Shown: positions 17,348-26,967, counted from the first letter of the stretch. The stretch: DNA of 64,000 nucleotides from Brevibacillus brevis NBRC 100599 (GCF_000010165.1 NC_012491.1:3169501-3233500), one strand, 5' to 3'. Numbers and translations: made by a program. The notes: generated by a model not told the origin, from the letters alone.

Positions 17348-18517
17348 ATGAAAAAAAATATAGCAACCATCGTTATTTTAATAGTGATAGCAGCTTTAGG
17401 TGGATTTGGGCTTCTACTAGGCGGAAAAGATGCTGTTTCACTCGCCATGCAGCAAAAAGGCAGTATTATAACCGCTGAACAAATTAATGTTTCGTTCCAA
17501 CAGGTGGGTGGAAAGGTAACAAATGTTGGTGTACAGGAAGAGATGGAAGTAAAAAGAGGGGACGTAATGCTTCAGTTAGATCCCACTGACGTCAACCTGC
17601 AAATTGCCAAAGTAACATCAGACATTCAATCGACAGATATCAGGATCAAACAGATGCAGGATTCCATTCGAATTGGTGAACAGAAGATAGAAACCCAAGA
17701 GAGTCAAGCGTCTCTTGGGATTCGGAGTGCTCAAACGGCTGAAAGCAAAATTTTAGAAGGAACCAGAAAGGAAGAACTGGAAAAGCAGCGCCTGGCTGTT
17801 GATACGGCAAGTGAATCCTTGAAAAACGCTCAGACCAATTATGATCGGATTCACTCATTATATGAAAGCGGTGCGGTTCCAAAAGCATCCTTGGATACGG
17901 CTTACCTTCAAGTAACCAGTGCGAAAAATTCATTGAAGCAACAGGATGAAACATATCGCCAAATGAGTAGAGGTGCACAACAACAAGATAAAGATCTGGC
18001 ACGCCAGGCGACGGAAAAAGCAATGCTGGGTTTGGAAGTGGTCGCACAGTCTAAAGCGGAATTACAAAACAGCGCAATGGGAATCGACTTGTTAATCAAA
18101 TCAAGAGAAGCCTTGCAAATTCAACTGGAGTCGCTTCGCGTTCAAAAAGATCGTCTGACTCTTCGTGCGCCTCATGATGGAAAGATTGTCAAAGTAATCC
18201 CCAAAACGGGTGAGAACGTTTCCGCTGGTGTTCCAGTTATCTTGTTAGAGACGAACCAGATATACTACGACTTTTATGTGGATGAGACCCAGGCTGCGAA
18301 GTTCAAGGTTGGTCAATCCGTTGCTGGTCACTTGGTATCGACTGATCAGGATATAACCGGGATGATTAAATTTATTACGGCCGCGCCCCAGTTTGCGAGT
18401 CTCCGAATGAGCAGAGAAAAAGGTCAATCCGATCTGAATACCTTTCAGATCCGCGTATATCCTGAACGTACAAAAAACATTCTCCCGGGAATGACCATTG
18501 AGGTGAATATAAAGTGA
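17348..18517 (+). CDS. HlyD-family secretion/efflux adaptor protein
   Basis: This 389-residue protein has one N-terminal transmembrane helix (residues 5-27), a lipoyl-like half (VGGKVTNVGVQEEMEVKRGD), a long coiled-coil hairpin (about residues 75-255) and the second lipoyl half with the typical LRAPHDGKIVKV. This is the membrane-fusion-protein layout of HlyD/EmrA-like adaptors used with ABC-2 exporters. It overlaps the permease gene by 4 bp (GTGA), so they are coupled. AATTTGGGAGAG precedes the start. No ATP-binding partner is encoded nearby. Confidence 0.9.
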   Translation: MKKNIATIVILIVIAALGGFGLLLGGKDAVSLAMQQKGSIITAEQINVSFQQVGGKVTNVGVQEEMEVKRGDVMLQLDPTDVNLQIAKVTSDIQSTDIRIKQMQDSIRIGEQKIETQESQASLGIRSAQTAESKILEGTRKEELEKQRLAVDTASESLKNAQTNYDRIHSLYESGAVPKASLDTAYLQVTSAKNSLKQQDETYRQMSRGAQQQDKDLARQATEKAMLGLEVVAQSKAELQNSAMGIDLLIKSREALQIQLESLRVQKDRLTLRAPHDGKIVKVIPKTGENVSAGVPVILLETNQIYYDFYVDETQAAKFKVGQSVAGHLVSTDQDITGMIKFITAAPQFASLRMSREKGQSDLNTFQIRVYPERTKNILPGMTIEVNIK

Positions 18518-19713
18518 GGGCTTTTCTTGAAGAATGGAATTTGATGCTAAGCGGCAAATTTGTTCGAAAAGCAATCCTTACCCCTCTAATTCTTTCGGTT
18601 TTCTTTGGGTATGTATTTAGCAACAATCAAATTGTCAAGACACCCATAGCGATCATAGACGAGGATAATAGTTTATACAGCCAACAACTGATTAACAGGG
18701 TAAACGCTTCCCAATATATTGATGTAAAGACAATTCTTCACCAGGATGTTGATCCTGAGGTGCTTCTCTCCAATGAAAAGTACATAGCGGTGCTCTATCT
18801 CCCGCACGGATTGGAGCAGAACCGTTACCAGGGCAAGCAGTCCAACATTGGCTTTCTGGTAGATTATTCGGTCCCATCTGCTACAGGAAATTTACGCTCG
18901 GCTATGACGGAAATCATCTCAATTGAGAATAGCACGGCTCCAACAGTAGGGAAATTGAAAGCGTTGGGATTGGCCGATGATCAGATCTCGGCTACGATTT
19001 CCAACCTTGCGCTTCAGCAGCGGCTCCTATTTAATCCGACGAACGATAATCTGAATTTTATAGGCATCGGTTATATCACCATTATTTCTTTAGGAATCAT
19101 TTATGGACAAACCCTCACCATCGTTCCACGTTTACGGGTGGAAGGTAGGCTGGCAGATGAGTTGAAGCAGCCAATCGGTTTATTGTTGAGAGTTGTGCCT
19201 TACACGATCGTCTACATGATAGCCATGATTTTTACGTTAGCAGCGCTTAAACAAATCGGGGGCATGCGTTTTGTTGCAAGCCCATTGGAATATATAGTAC
19301 CCCTTGGATTATTTTGTTTAGTGAGCGCATGGCTTGGAATGTTGATAGGCTGGACTGCCAAGCATCCGCTTAGTGCTGCTGGGAGGGCTCAGATACTGAT
19401 CTCGCCTGCGTTCTTGTTATCTGGTGTGCTTTCCCCCATAATCCTCTTTCCACAGCCCATCCAAATCATGAGCAATCTGATCCCGGCAACATGGTACTTC
19501 AAAATCTTCCGTGGAATGGGTCTTCGTGGCGGAAACATGATGTACTATTGGGAAGAGCTTGGGGTGTTTCTTCTAATGTTAGCCGTTATTTTTGTTTTCT
19601 TGATCTTGCTAATTACGCGGGAGCTCAAGAAACGAAATCAGACCAAAACTGAAGAAACCTCAGAAGAAAGAGAGCCAAGTGAGAATCTCAGCATGAGAGA
19701 ACAAGTCACCTGA
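18514..19713 (+). CDS. ABC-2 type transporter permease
   Basis: This 399-residue protein has one N-terminal helix, a large extracytoplasmic loop (about residues 40-180) and five or six C-terminal helices, as in ABC2_membrane_3/YhhJ-type permeases. Typical stretches are IAIIDEDNSLYSQQL after the first helix and LPATWYFKIFRG-like near the end. The start is GTG 18514, overlapping the HlyD stop codon. The ATPase that should energise it is absent; downstream sequence is a set of broken unrelated genes, so the operon may have lost its last gene. Confidence 0.88.
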   Translation: MRAFLEEWNLMLSGKFVRKAILTPLILSVFFGYVFSNNQIVKTPIAIIDEDNSLYSQQLINRVNASQYIDVKTILHQDVDPEVLLSNEKYIAVLYLPHGLEQNRYQGKQSNIGFLVDYSVPSATGNLRSAMTEIISIENSTAPTVGKLKALGLADDQISATISNLALQQRLLFNPTNDNLNFIGIGYITIISLGIIYGQTLTIVPRLRVEGRLADELKQPIGLLLRVVPYTIVYMIAMIFTLAALKQIGGMRFVASPLEYIVPLGLFCLVSAWLGMLIGWTAKHPLSAAGRAQILISPAFLLSGVLSPIILFPQPIQIMSNLIPATWYFKIFRGMGLRGGNMMYYWEELGVFLLMLAVIFVFLILLITRELKKRNQTKTEETSEEREPSENLSMREQVT

Positions 19714-19722
19714 CAGTGGGGC

Positions 19723-19902
19723 TTCAGGGTTGCTGGAGCAAGTGGTGTTGTTGGACGCTTTTTACTTCCGACAATAATACAAGCAGGTCACGAAGTGATC
19801 GGAATGACTCGTCGAGAGGAACAAGGACAGGCGATCGAAAAATTAGGAGCAAAGCTGTTATTACAGATGTGTTTGATCGGGAGCAGATCGTAAACATCAT
19901 AA
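19723..19902 (+). pseudogene. Remnant of an NAD(P)-binding Rossmann/epimerase-like protein
   Basis: The translation VAGASGVVGRFLLPTIIQAG is a clear NAD(P)-binding N-terminus of the NmrA/epimerase type. After about 55 codons the frame stops, while another frame continues with ITDVFDREQIVNII, the expected next segment. No start codon and no C-terminus. Confidence 0.7.
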
Positions 19903-19906
19903 GGGG

Positions 19907-20220
19907 GTACCATTTCCTGTTCCTGATCCTATTGTCAACTACAAATGCAGCCTGACTAATAATCCAACAAATGATGTATTAATACCAGAAATGCTTGTAA
20001 AACTAAGACAAGGAGTCGACGTTTGATACGTTCAGAGACGGATAAAGGTATAGTGAGTATCCTTGATTCTAGAGTTAGCTCACACCCGAAAAAACGGAGA
20101 GATTATCGAGATGATGTTTTAAATATCCTTCCAATCAAAACTCAATTGCATTCCCTTGAAGAAGTAAGAGAATTTGCTAAAACGTTTAATACTACTTTTA
20201 GTTTACAACAAAGTGGATAA
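19907..20220 (+). pseudogene. C-terminal remnant of a DinG-like helicase
   Basis: One frame encodes VPFPVPDPIV and then IPEMLVKLRQGV. After a frameshift near 20017 a second frame encodes LIRSETDKGIVSILDSRV, together the conserved C-terminal motif VI region of DinG/Rad3-type helicases. The rest of the gene is missing. The 290 bp after it hold an unrecognised 66-codon frame (20174-20374) but no convincing gene. Confidence 0.7.
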
Positions 20221-20507
20221 GCCCCAATTGGGAGCTTTTATTATCAAGGATACAGTAGTTGTCTTCTCTATCGGTGTGTATGCTGTTGTGTACCATCTGC
20301 GTAATGTTGGATTGACTGAAATGCTTGGACAATTAATTCAAGTTTTTACAGAGGTGGTTCCTGAAGAGCACTAATAATCAATAAGCCAAACCTTGATTAC
20401 GCATAAATTGTGTAAGTTTAAACTACTTACCTAAAAGACCGAATGAATTTCCTGAAGATTCGTATGCTCAGTAAAATTAACTCTAGTTCTTTGGAGGGGG
20501 ACATTCA

Positions 20508-21021
20508 TTGAAGAACAACACAATTACTTCAAGTCATGTTGATTTAGAGCGAAACGCCCAAGCTGATGCAGAGAATAGCAACGGAGAAGCAACAAACCAA
20601 AATATTAACAGGAGCAGCCAAAACAAAATTTCAGAAGAACAGAAACGACCTAATAAAGGCAAAAAAACGGTAGCTTTAGATAGAAAAGGGAACACTAGTT
20701 TATGAAAGTCTTATCAATGAATTTGTGGAGGAAGAAAAAAACAGACGGATTTCAGTTGTTTATAAGTCTTAAGCTAGAGGAATTAACTCTGAAGGGGAAC
20801 GTATTACTATAGGTTCTTATAAGGTGACCCAAGAAGTATTAGATTCAATCCAAGACGGTTCTGGTTACGATTTTAAGGGAATAATTGAAATTGAAGGTGT
20901 TGCAAGGGCATCCTCACTGCAAGAATTACTTAAGAAGAATAACGAGATACTATCAGTTGAAATAGCTACAGACAATAAGCTTCCATATGGTTTATATTGG
21001 AAGTACGAGGATTCAAATTAA
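20508..21021 (+). pseudogene. Broken hypothetical gene with a second degenerate copy at 38.4 kb
   Basis: TTG 20508 has GGAGGGGG upstream and opens a polar, Asn-rich N-terminus. Near 20690 the frame shifts to GTLVYESLINEFVEEEKN, followed by RRISVVYKS, a stop at 20770-20772, and then a further ~83 codons in the same frame to 21021. The YESLINEFVEE...VYKS part recurs at 38453-38560. One frameshift plus one stop indicate decay. Function unknown. Confidence 0.6.
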
Positions 21022-21140
21022 CCTGGTGGACAAACAATTAAGAGGCTACTTTTTCGTAGCCTCCTTTGAGTGCTATATTCTGTTATAAATGAATAGCTTT
21101 GAAATCATCTTAGGGGTGGAGAAAACATAATAAGCAGGGT

Positions 21141-21521
21141 ATGGGAAAGCTGATATCTCTTCCGATTTATATAGTCTTTCCATATTTAGTTATGTATTTC
21201 TTACTATATCTTATTACTAGGTACGGTTTTGTCTTAATAACTGGAGAAGCAATTGACCAAAACAAACTTTTCTCAGGTTTTATTCTTGGTTCAATTCTTA
21301 CGATTGTGCCTTACTTCATTTTGGGCTGGAGAAATAAGAATTATGGAATTAACGAGCATAATGAAATAAAAGGAGTACCGGAACATCATTTTGATACACT
21401 AATTCTAGAAACAGTTGAAAAGTTACATCAAGAACAAGGAAACAAAGAGTTTTTGTTGACTGCAAGGGTGATTGGAGAAATATTGAAACAGATGGATGAG
21501 TTATTGCTGATTTCTTCTTAG
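21141..21521 (+). CDS. Hypothetical membrane protein
   Basis: This 126-residue protein has two hydrophobic helices (about residues 5-27 and 44-62) and a cytoplasmic, acidic C-terminal half. GGGGTGGAG lies 25 bases upstream, farther than usual, so the start is uncertain. No recognised family. It sits among pseudogenes. Confidence 0.5.
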   Translation: MGKLISLPIYIVFPYLVMYFLLYLITRYGFVLITGEAIDQNKLFSGFILGSILTIVPYFILGWRNKNYGINEHNEIKGVPEHHFDTLILETVEKLHQEQGNKEFLLTARVIGEILKQMDELLLISS

Positions 21522-21804
21522 AGTATAGGATTAGGCATTTAATATATAGCGGGGTACATGAGTTAAAAGGTATACCAAAATCAATGAGACATTACAGTAT
21601 TAGAATACGTTGATTAATCAGGATCTTCCGCTAACTGGTTCGCTAGTTAAACAAGCACAACGGATAGCTACTAGAATCTGCTGTGCTTATTTATTTTTCG
21701 GTATCCCCTACACGTGCTTAATAATGCAATAATCATCATTTACTATCTAAATTTCAGGATTATAACGAGGTGAAAATTTGAAGTCCTAAAACGCATAAGC
21801 ACTA

Positions 21805-21846
21805 TTTTAGACCCACGTGCCGCGTAAGCGGCATGTGGGTCTAAAA
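21805..21846. repeat. 19-bp hairpin with GTAA tetraloop
   Basis: TTTTAGACCCACGTGCCGC pairs with its complement (one G-T pair) around GTAA, a GNRA-type loop. The flanks are not clearly T-rich enough for a typical terminator on the plus strand, but it may terminate in either direction. Nothing else was recognised in 21522-21951. Confidence 0.55.
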
Positions 21847-21951
21847 CTAATTTTTCTGAGTCTGGAGATTTTTTTATTCAAGAACTACATAGAGTCAACA
21901 ACTCCAGTCTATTACACTATTTTCAACGAACATCTAAATAATTGTTAGTAC

Positions 21952-22143
21952 TCAATGTTTTAGACTGATGTGTTTTGCAAGTAGAAAATGCTCAGTTTTG
22001 CAGCCAAAATTGCCTAAGCACTTGCCAGCATATTTTTTGGCAGTCCGCCAGTGAACACTCACGCGTGCTGCAATCTCTTTTACCGAGCATCCTTCTACTT
22101 CGCGTAAAAACTTGATATAGTGTTGTTGAGACATTTTCAGCAT
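21952..22143 (-). pseudogene. IS21-family transposase (IstA) N-terminal remnant
   Basis: ATG 22143 opens MLKMSQQHYIKFLREVEG, followed by VKEIAARVSVHWRTAKKYA, the N-terminal HTH of IstA-type transposases. The frame then loses similarity and stops; the rest of istA and istB are absent. Confidence 0.75.
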
Positions 22144-22534
22144 CCTTTCCATTCTCCCTTCGCTAAGTCGCAAACCTAACGGTAGGAGGAAGTAGTGATG
22201 CTGACAAGTGCCTTTTGTGTGTGTGTCATGAGCATTTTTACGCTGCAATATTAGGCATTTCTATTGTGCAATAAACAGAAAGGATGCCTTGTACATGTTT
22301 CCTTACATCCAAGAATTTCATCACTTTCCTATCCCGCTTATCGGTAGGGAAGTTTTAGAAATATCATACGAAGACATTGAAAAGGGCATAGGAAGGATTT
22401 TATGAAACTAGTAGGATAACAAATATCTGGGGTAGCGCCAATGCCCATCAAATACACTTAACTGACTCCCTCAGTTAGAATCTCAATCATGCAGTTTATG
22501 AAGGGGGTACAACGGAATCGTGGACAAGCTCTTT
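22144..22534. other. Intergenic stretch without a convincing gene
   Basis: A 36-codon plus-strand frame (22295-22405) with no good ribosome binding site was the only ORF noted. The sequence up to the promoter region of the two-component operon appears non-coding. Confidence 0.4.
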
Positions 22535-22568
22535 TTTTAATTCACTTTTAATTTTTCACATGTATAGT
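22535..22568 (+). promoter_or_regulatory. Direct-repeat promoter of the OmpR-type two-component operon
   Basis: TTTTAAT (22535-22541) and TTTTAAT (22546-22552) are spaced with an 11-bp period, followed after ten bases by TATAGT (22563-22568). The same arrangement occurs before both COG4705-type genes, which points to binding by the OmpR-type regulator encoded here. Confidence 0.65.
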
Positions 22569-22720
22569 TTTATTGTGGATCGATCCGCGATAAATCCTTT
22601 TGCATTCTCCTAGCATTTCGATAGGCTAAAAAAGGTGGAGAGTGCTCAAGATATGTATAGTGACCTTTTTCTACTAGGTCATTCCTTGCATGCGAAATGG
22701 ATCGAAATGGAGGTTCAAAT

Positions 22721-23398
22721 ATGAGAGTTTTACTTGCGGAAGATCAGCTTCTTCTTGGCAAAATCATCGCCCATATGCTGAAGGAAAAGGGCGGACATGA
22801 CGTCAAGTGGGTAACGAATGGCCAAGAAGCCTATAACCTGATCATCGACTCCTATTACGATGTGCTTGTCTTGGATTGGATGATGCCGCAAAAAGACGGA
22901 GTCACCTTATGTAAAGAATTGCGCGAACAAGGGTATTCAGGTGCGATTCTAATGCTAACCGCAAAGGATACGCTGGAGGAACGAATCGAAGGACTCGATG
23001 CGGGGGCCGACGATTATTTAGTCAAGCCGTTTGAGTCGGATGAGTTGCTTGCCCGTTTGCGTGCGCTGTCACGCCGGAATTTTGCCCCGATCCAGGAGGA
23101 CATCATCGAGGTGAACGGAATCAGGATGAATCGGTCCAAGCAATCCATCACACGCGATGGCGAGGAAATCCAATTGACAGGAAAGGAATTTGCCTTACTC
23201 GATCTATTGGTGCGCAATCAGGGAACGGTGCTGACCCGTGACTTGATCCTCGATCGTATTTGGGGGGGCGAAATGGAAGTTGCAAGTAATTCGGTTGATG
23301 TCTACATTACGTTGCTGCGAAAAAAAATCGATGCACCCAGTCAAAAACCGCTGATCCGAAGTATCAGGGGGGTAGGGTACGTCATTGAAAAATCATAA
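22721..23398 (+). CDS. Response regulator, OmpR/PhoB family
   Basis: The receiver domain has LLAEDQ, Asp52 in VLVLDWMMP and the conserved Lys in DDYLVKPF. The winged-helix C-terminus has LTGKEFALLDLLVRNQG and VDVYITLLRKKI, ending RSIRGVGYVIE. The frame extends to 22697, but GGAGG before ATG 22721 fixes the start. It overlaps the kinase gene by 14 bp. OmpR-family proteins bind direct repeats with an 11-bp period, and such repeats are present upstream of this operon and of the two COG4705-type genes. Confidence 0.94.
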   Translation: MRVLLAEDQLLLGKIIAHMLKEKGGHDVKWVTNGQEAYNLIIDSYYDVLVLDWMMPQKDGVTLCKELREQGYSGAILMLTAKDTLEERIEGLDAGADDYLVKPFESDELLARLRALSRRNFAPIQEDIIEVNGIRMNRSKQSITRDGEEIQLTGKEFALLDLLVRNQGTVLTRDLILDRIWGGEMEVASNSVDVYITLLRKKIDAPSQKPLIRSIRGVGYVIEKS

Positions 23399-24689
23399 CA
23401 GAGAACTTTTTCGAGGCACAAGAAAACGGTTGACTATCATCAATAGCGGGATGTTGATGGTCTTCCTTTTGCTGTTTATAATCGGTACGTTTAGTTTGCT
23501 CTTTTCTATATTTTATAACGAACAAAAACTGGAACTAAAAACGCTTACTCAGCAAGAAGTAGAGGAATCCCAAACGGTTGCACCGGGTGAGACGAAACCT
23601 GATAATGCTAATTCAGCCAATCAAGGAATGTATTTCAATTATTTCTTGAAAGAAAACGGAGAACTGCTGGTGGTGGACGAATTTGCGCCTGACATGCGGG
23701 AAGCAATCATCGGATATGCAAAAAGGTGGAAACCGAATATCGTTGAAATCAAATACAAGACAATCGTAAACCAGACGAAGTCCGAGTTGCACCTTTTGAT
23801 AGCTGCTCAAAATGTTTATCATGATGGCCAATTGATAGGCACAGTTTACTATGGAAAAGACGTTTCGTATTTGTGGAGCATGTTCCAAGGGCTTTTGGTC
23901 GTGTTGCTTGGGATGTCCGTGCTCTTTTTAGGGGTGGCTATCGTCACTGGCCAGTTTTTGACGAGGCGTGCCATGAAGCCGATTTTGCGATCCTACGAAT
24001 TGCAGAATGATTTTTTGGCGGATGCGTCCCATGAGCTAAGAACGCCGATTAGCATTTTGAATTCTGGACTCGAGCTAATTGGGATGGAGGATGGCGACAA
24101 GCTTTCCGCATTCTCGCATGAGCTCTTGCGAGACTTGCAAAAAGAAGCGAAGAGCGCGGCAAAAATGGTGGGCGATCTGTTGCTGCTCGCGCGTACCGAT
24201 TCCGGGGTGCAGGAAATTTCGATGGAAACCTTTGATTTTTCTGTAATGGCAGGACAAGTAATCCGTTCGATTCAAGGGTTCGCCGAATCACAGCAAGTCC
24301 GACTGAATTTGCACGGGCAGGACTCGATCATGCTGCATGCAGATCAGGAAAGGATCAAGCAGCTGCTATATATTTTGCTGGACAATGCGGTGAAATACAC
24401 TCCAGAACAAGGAGAAATCACGCTCACCGTCAAGACAACGATGGTCGACTACAAGCCCAAGTTATGCATCATGGTGAAAGATACAGGGATCGGGATTGAG
24501 TCCGCCGATCTTTCGCAAATTTTTCACCGGTTTTATCGTGCAGATAAAAATCGGTCCCGACAATCAGGGGGGACAGGGTTGGGCCTTGCGATCGCCAAAT
24601 GGATTATCGATGCTCACCGGGGGACCATACACGTCGAAAGCGTGCCTGGCGTTGGCAGCACCTTCACAGTTATTCTACCGATAAAGTAA
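23385..24689 (+). CDS. Sensor histidine kinase, EnvZ/VanS type
   Basis: This 434-residue kinase has helix 1 at about residues 18-42, an extracytoplasmic sensor of some 115 residues without a known domain, helix 2 near 165-187, then HisKA with the phosphorylated His in FLADASHELRTPISIL. The HATPase domain has LLDNAVKYTP, VKDTGIGIE and SGGTGLGLAIAKW. The start is TTG 23385 inside the regulator gene. Its cognate partner is the OmpR-type regulator just upstream. The signal is unknown. Confidence 0.93.
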   Translation: MKNHNRELFRGTRKRLTIINSGMLMVFLLLFIIGTFSLLFSIFYNEQKLELKTLTQQEVEESQTVAPGETKPDNANSANQGMYFNYFLKENGELLVVDEFAPDMREAIIGYAKRWKPNIVEIKYKTIVNQTKSELHLLIAAQNVYHDGQLIGTVYYGKDVSYLWSMFQGLLVVLLGMSVLFLGVAIVTGQFLTRRAMKPILRSYELQNDFLADASHELRTPISILNSGLELIGMEDGDKLSAFSHELLRDLQKEAKSAAKMVGDLLLLARTDSGVQEISMETFDFSVMAGQVIRSIQGFAESQQVRLNLHGQDSIMLHADQERIKQLLYILLDNAVKYTPEQGEITLTVKTTMVDYKPKLCIMVKDTGIGIESADLSQIFHRFYRADKNRSRQSGGTGLGLAIAKWIIDAHRGTIHVESVPGVGSTFTVILPIK

Positions 24690-24799
24690 GAAACTGTGGG
24701 AGATGTTTCTACGTCTCTTTTACGGTATTTTTCATGTGGCTTTCAAAATCTGGTGGTTTCCTGGAAGAAAAAAGTCATCTGCTACGAAAGGAACTTAGC

Positions 24800-24910
24800 A
24801 TGAAACGAACACGTCGCCTGCGGACATGTGCTGGTGGTGTTGACGTTTCTGTTGCGAAATTCCCGAAGAATACAAAAGTAAAGAAGACGCCCTCGCAGTG
24901 AGAACATGTG
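24800..24910 (+). pseudogene. Possible lipoprotein gene remnant
   Basis: AAAGGAAC precedes an ATG that opens a basic N-terminus. Shifting frame gives LVVLTFLL and later EEYKSKEDALAV, like a signal peptide and the first residues of a lipoprotein. It is cut short by a hairpin. Weak support. Confidence 0.25.
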
Positions 24911-24928
24911 GGCGTCTTCTTTACTTTT
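24874..24928 (+). terminator. Terminator with a 19-bp perfect stem
   Basis: AAAAGTAAAGAAGACGCCC and its exact complement are separated by 17 bases; the right arm is T-rich. It lies about 185 bp after the kinase gene. The following 24930-25210 stretch has no convincing gene. Confidence 0.7.
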
Positions 24929-25217
24929 GAAATCATCATCAGTGTATTTTCCCGTAATGCTTGAGAAGGTTCTTCACGATCTTTGAAGAGCATAACGATT
25001 GAAAGACCCTACAGCTAGATTTTTGTTTTTGCTAACGTAGGGGAACGCTTTAGTTGGATGAGACGGTTGGCGAAACTATCGATCTCGTGCACGCAGATAC
25101 CAAAAAGCTGCTCTCGCCATGTGTAATGATTTTTGAGTTGCATCTGCGGCGGGAGGCAATTACCGGATTTCCCGACTATAAGACTCTGTGAATGTAGAGA
25201 TAAACAAGGTATGGGGA

Positions 25218-25251
25218 TTTTCATTTGTTTTTAATTGAAAGATAGTAGTCT
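25218..25251 (+). promoter_or_regulatory. Direct-repeat promoter upstream of the first COG4705-type gene
   Basis: TTTTCAT (25218-25224) and TTTTAAT (25229-25235) have an 11-bp period, and TAGTCT follows after ten bases (25246-25251). The layout is the same as before the two-component operon. Confidence 0.6.
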
Positions 25252-25342
25252 GTCTACATGACCGTTTAAAGAGAGGTGATCACAAAGGAATTGAGATGGT
25301 AATCGTCACATTCACTTTTTCATAGATAGGAGATTAAATAGA

Positions 25343-26194
25343 ATGACAACTGCTAAAAACGTGTTACATTCATCAATTAGTAAGATTCCTCAATTAACAC
25401 TTCTGTTCTGGATTATGAAGATTGCTGCGACAACCTTGGGAGAAACGGGTAGTGATTTAGTTACGGTTCCTGGAGCAGAAGATAACTACTTGATCCCGTT
25501 TCTCTTTTTCATTGGTGTTTTTGTAGTCTTTTTAACCATACAATTGTTAGTCAAGAAATATGTTGCACCCGTTTATTGGACTGTAATAACATCCACAAGC
25601 TTAGCGGGCACGGCATTTTCCGATTATATGGATCGCTCATTAGGGTTAGGATATATGAAGGGTTCTTTACTACTAATCAGTTTGCTGATTATTATTTTTC
25701 TTTTTTGGTATTTCACAGAGCCAACACTAAATGTTAAGAGTATTGCAACCAAACGAGTTGAAGTGCTTTATTGGATTGCCATTTTAATTTCGAACACGTT
25801 AGGTACGGCAGCTGGAGATTTTTTATCGCACCAGGCTGAAGGAGTCGGTAAGTTGGCTGGCGGAGGAAGCTTCCTTGAGCAAGGGTTGGGGCTCACCATT
25901 GCTCAAGGTGCGATGATAACAGGAGGGCTAATTTTAGTCGTCGTACTCGCGTATTTTCTAACTAAAATTAGTCGAGTTCTTTTATTCTGGTTAGCATTTG
26001 TATTGACACGTCCTTTTGGAGCAACATTTGGAGACTACTTAATTAAACCCCATGAAAAAGGTGGGCTTGGATTAGAGAATGGGACAGAAATTGCATCTGC
26101 CATTTTATTGGCCATTCTTGTAATCTGCATTCTTGTTGAGTACGCAACACGTAAAAAAATATCTTCGAATATTTCGCCATCTGTTGAACATTAA
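25343..26194 (+). CDS. COG4705-type integral membrane protein
   Basis: This 283-residue protein has about eight transmembrane helices and internal repeats of the family motif: FWIMKIAATTLGETGSD, YWIAILISNTLGTAAGDF and LAFVLTRPFGATFGDYL. Each ends in a G(E/D)-type acidic residue inside or at the edge of a helix, which suggests an ion or proton path. COG4705 is an uncharacterised membrane-protein family. The start at 25343 follows ATAGGAGATTAAATAGA. A paralogue lies at 26968-28524, and both share promoter repeats with the upstream two-component system. A strong hairpin terminator follows. Confidence 0.82.
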   Translation: MTTAKNVLHSSISKIPQLTLLFWIMKIAATTLGETGSDLVTVPGAEDNYLIPFLFFIGVFVVFLTIQLLVKKYVAPVYWTVITSTSLAGTAFSDYMDRSLGLGYMKGSLLLISLLIIIFLFWYFTEPTLNVKSIATKRVEVLYWIAILISNTLGTAAGDFLSHQAEGVGKLAGGGSFLEQGLGLTIAQGAMITGGLILVVVLAYFLTKISRVLLFWLAFVLTRPFGATFGDYLIKPHEKGGLGLENGTEIASAILLAILVICILVEYATRKKISSNISPSVEH

Positions 26195-26321
26195 ATGTCG
26201 GCGTTTTATTCAGTGAACGGCACATTGTTCCATTCTCTTCATCACCAATAGTCGATAGTGAAACTCAATCGACCAAAAATTACATCGCGTCCTACACCGC
26301 CACGAACTATAACGAAACAAT

Positions 26322-26347
26322 GAAAGGCACCCCAACGGGTGCCTTTC
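26322..26347 (+). terminator. Compact hairpin terminator
   Basis: GAAAGGCACCC and GGGTGCCTTTC form a perfect 11-bp stem with loop CAAC, 128 bp after the first COG4705-type gene. The T-tail is short. Confidence 0.65.
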
Positions 26348-26441
26348 CTGTAATCTAAGAAGATATTTTTGGTCACCTAAAAATTCAAACAAATATTCTG
26401 CGGGTACAATAGCTTTTTCGTATTTTAAGTCAGCAAGTGAT

Positions 26442-26685
26442 TACAGAAGAGTGTGTAAAGGATCAAGTCGTAGGAATAGATGTATCTAAAGGATCAAGCA
26501 TCGTTCAGGCTTTTGTTAAGAAAGAATGAATCTATCGCACGGGAAGTTGAAGGGCATTTCGAACGAGGGGAACGGTTTCTACGACTGGGAGAATTACTTA
26601 AGAGTTGATGGTCCTTTCGGGAACGGACTGATCGTCGTTCTGAAAGCAATCGGTCATTACCAACGAGTGGAGGCCTCAGAATAAA
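26442..26685 (+). pseudogene. IS110-family transposase remnant
   Basis: Scattered frames match a DEDD transposase of the IS110 family: VVGIDVSKGSSIVQAFVKKE (26469-26529), and after frame changes IVVLKAIGHYQRVEAS (near 26625-26682), the counterpart of the usual VLEATGHYH motif. Stops and frameshifts make it inactive. The next 26690-26930 stretch holds a start-less minus-strand frame (about 26792-26945) that I do not recognise. Confidence 0.7.
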
Positions 26686-26932
26686 TCATTTTTATGAAAA
26701 GAAAAGAGGGTAAGTCCTACAAGCAAAAATGATCGTTTGCCGTGACAACGTTCTTCGTCACATGAATGCTATCCTTAGACTACCGCTGGAGTTATTGAAC
26801 GAACTGATTCTCTTGATATGCCTTCTTTACCCTTTCAATTTGAGCAAGGTGGTCGCGGACATGTTCGACGTCGCATTCCAGTGAACCGCCACTGATCGTG
26901 AGTCTGAGTAAATATCGAAGTAGACAATTAAT

Positions 26933-26960
26933 AACGGTCGACTGAAAACAGTCGACCGTT
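26933..26960 (-). terminator. Hairpin terminator after the second COG4705-type gene
   Basis: AACGGTCGACTG and its exact complement form a 12-bp stem with a four-base loop, eight bases beyond the stop codon on the minus strand. Confidence 0.7.
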
Positions 26961-26967
26961 TACATAC

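Noticed and set aside
24599..24901. 100-codon frame overlapping the end of the kinase gene
   Set aside because: It lies mostly in the shadow of the kinase gene and inside the long hairpin; Arg/Ser/Cys-rich composition. Only a possible lipoprotein remnant near 24800 was kept.
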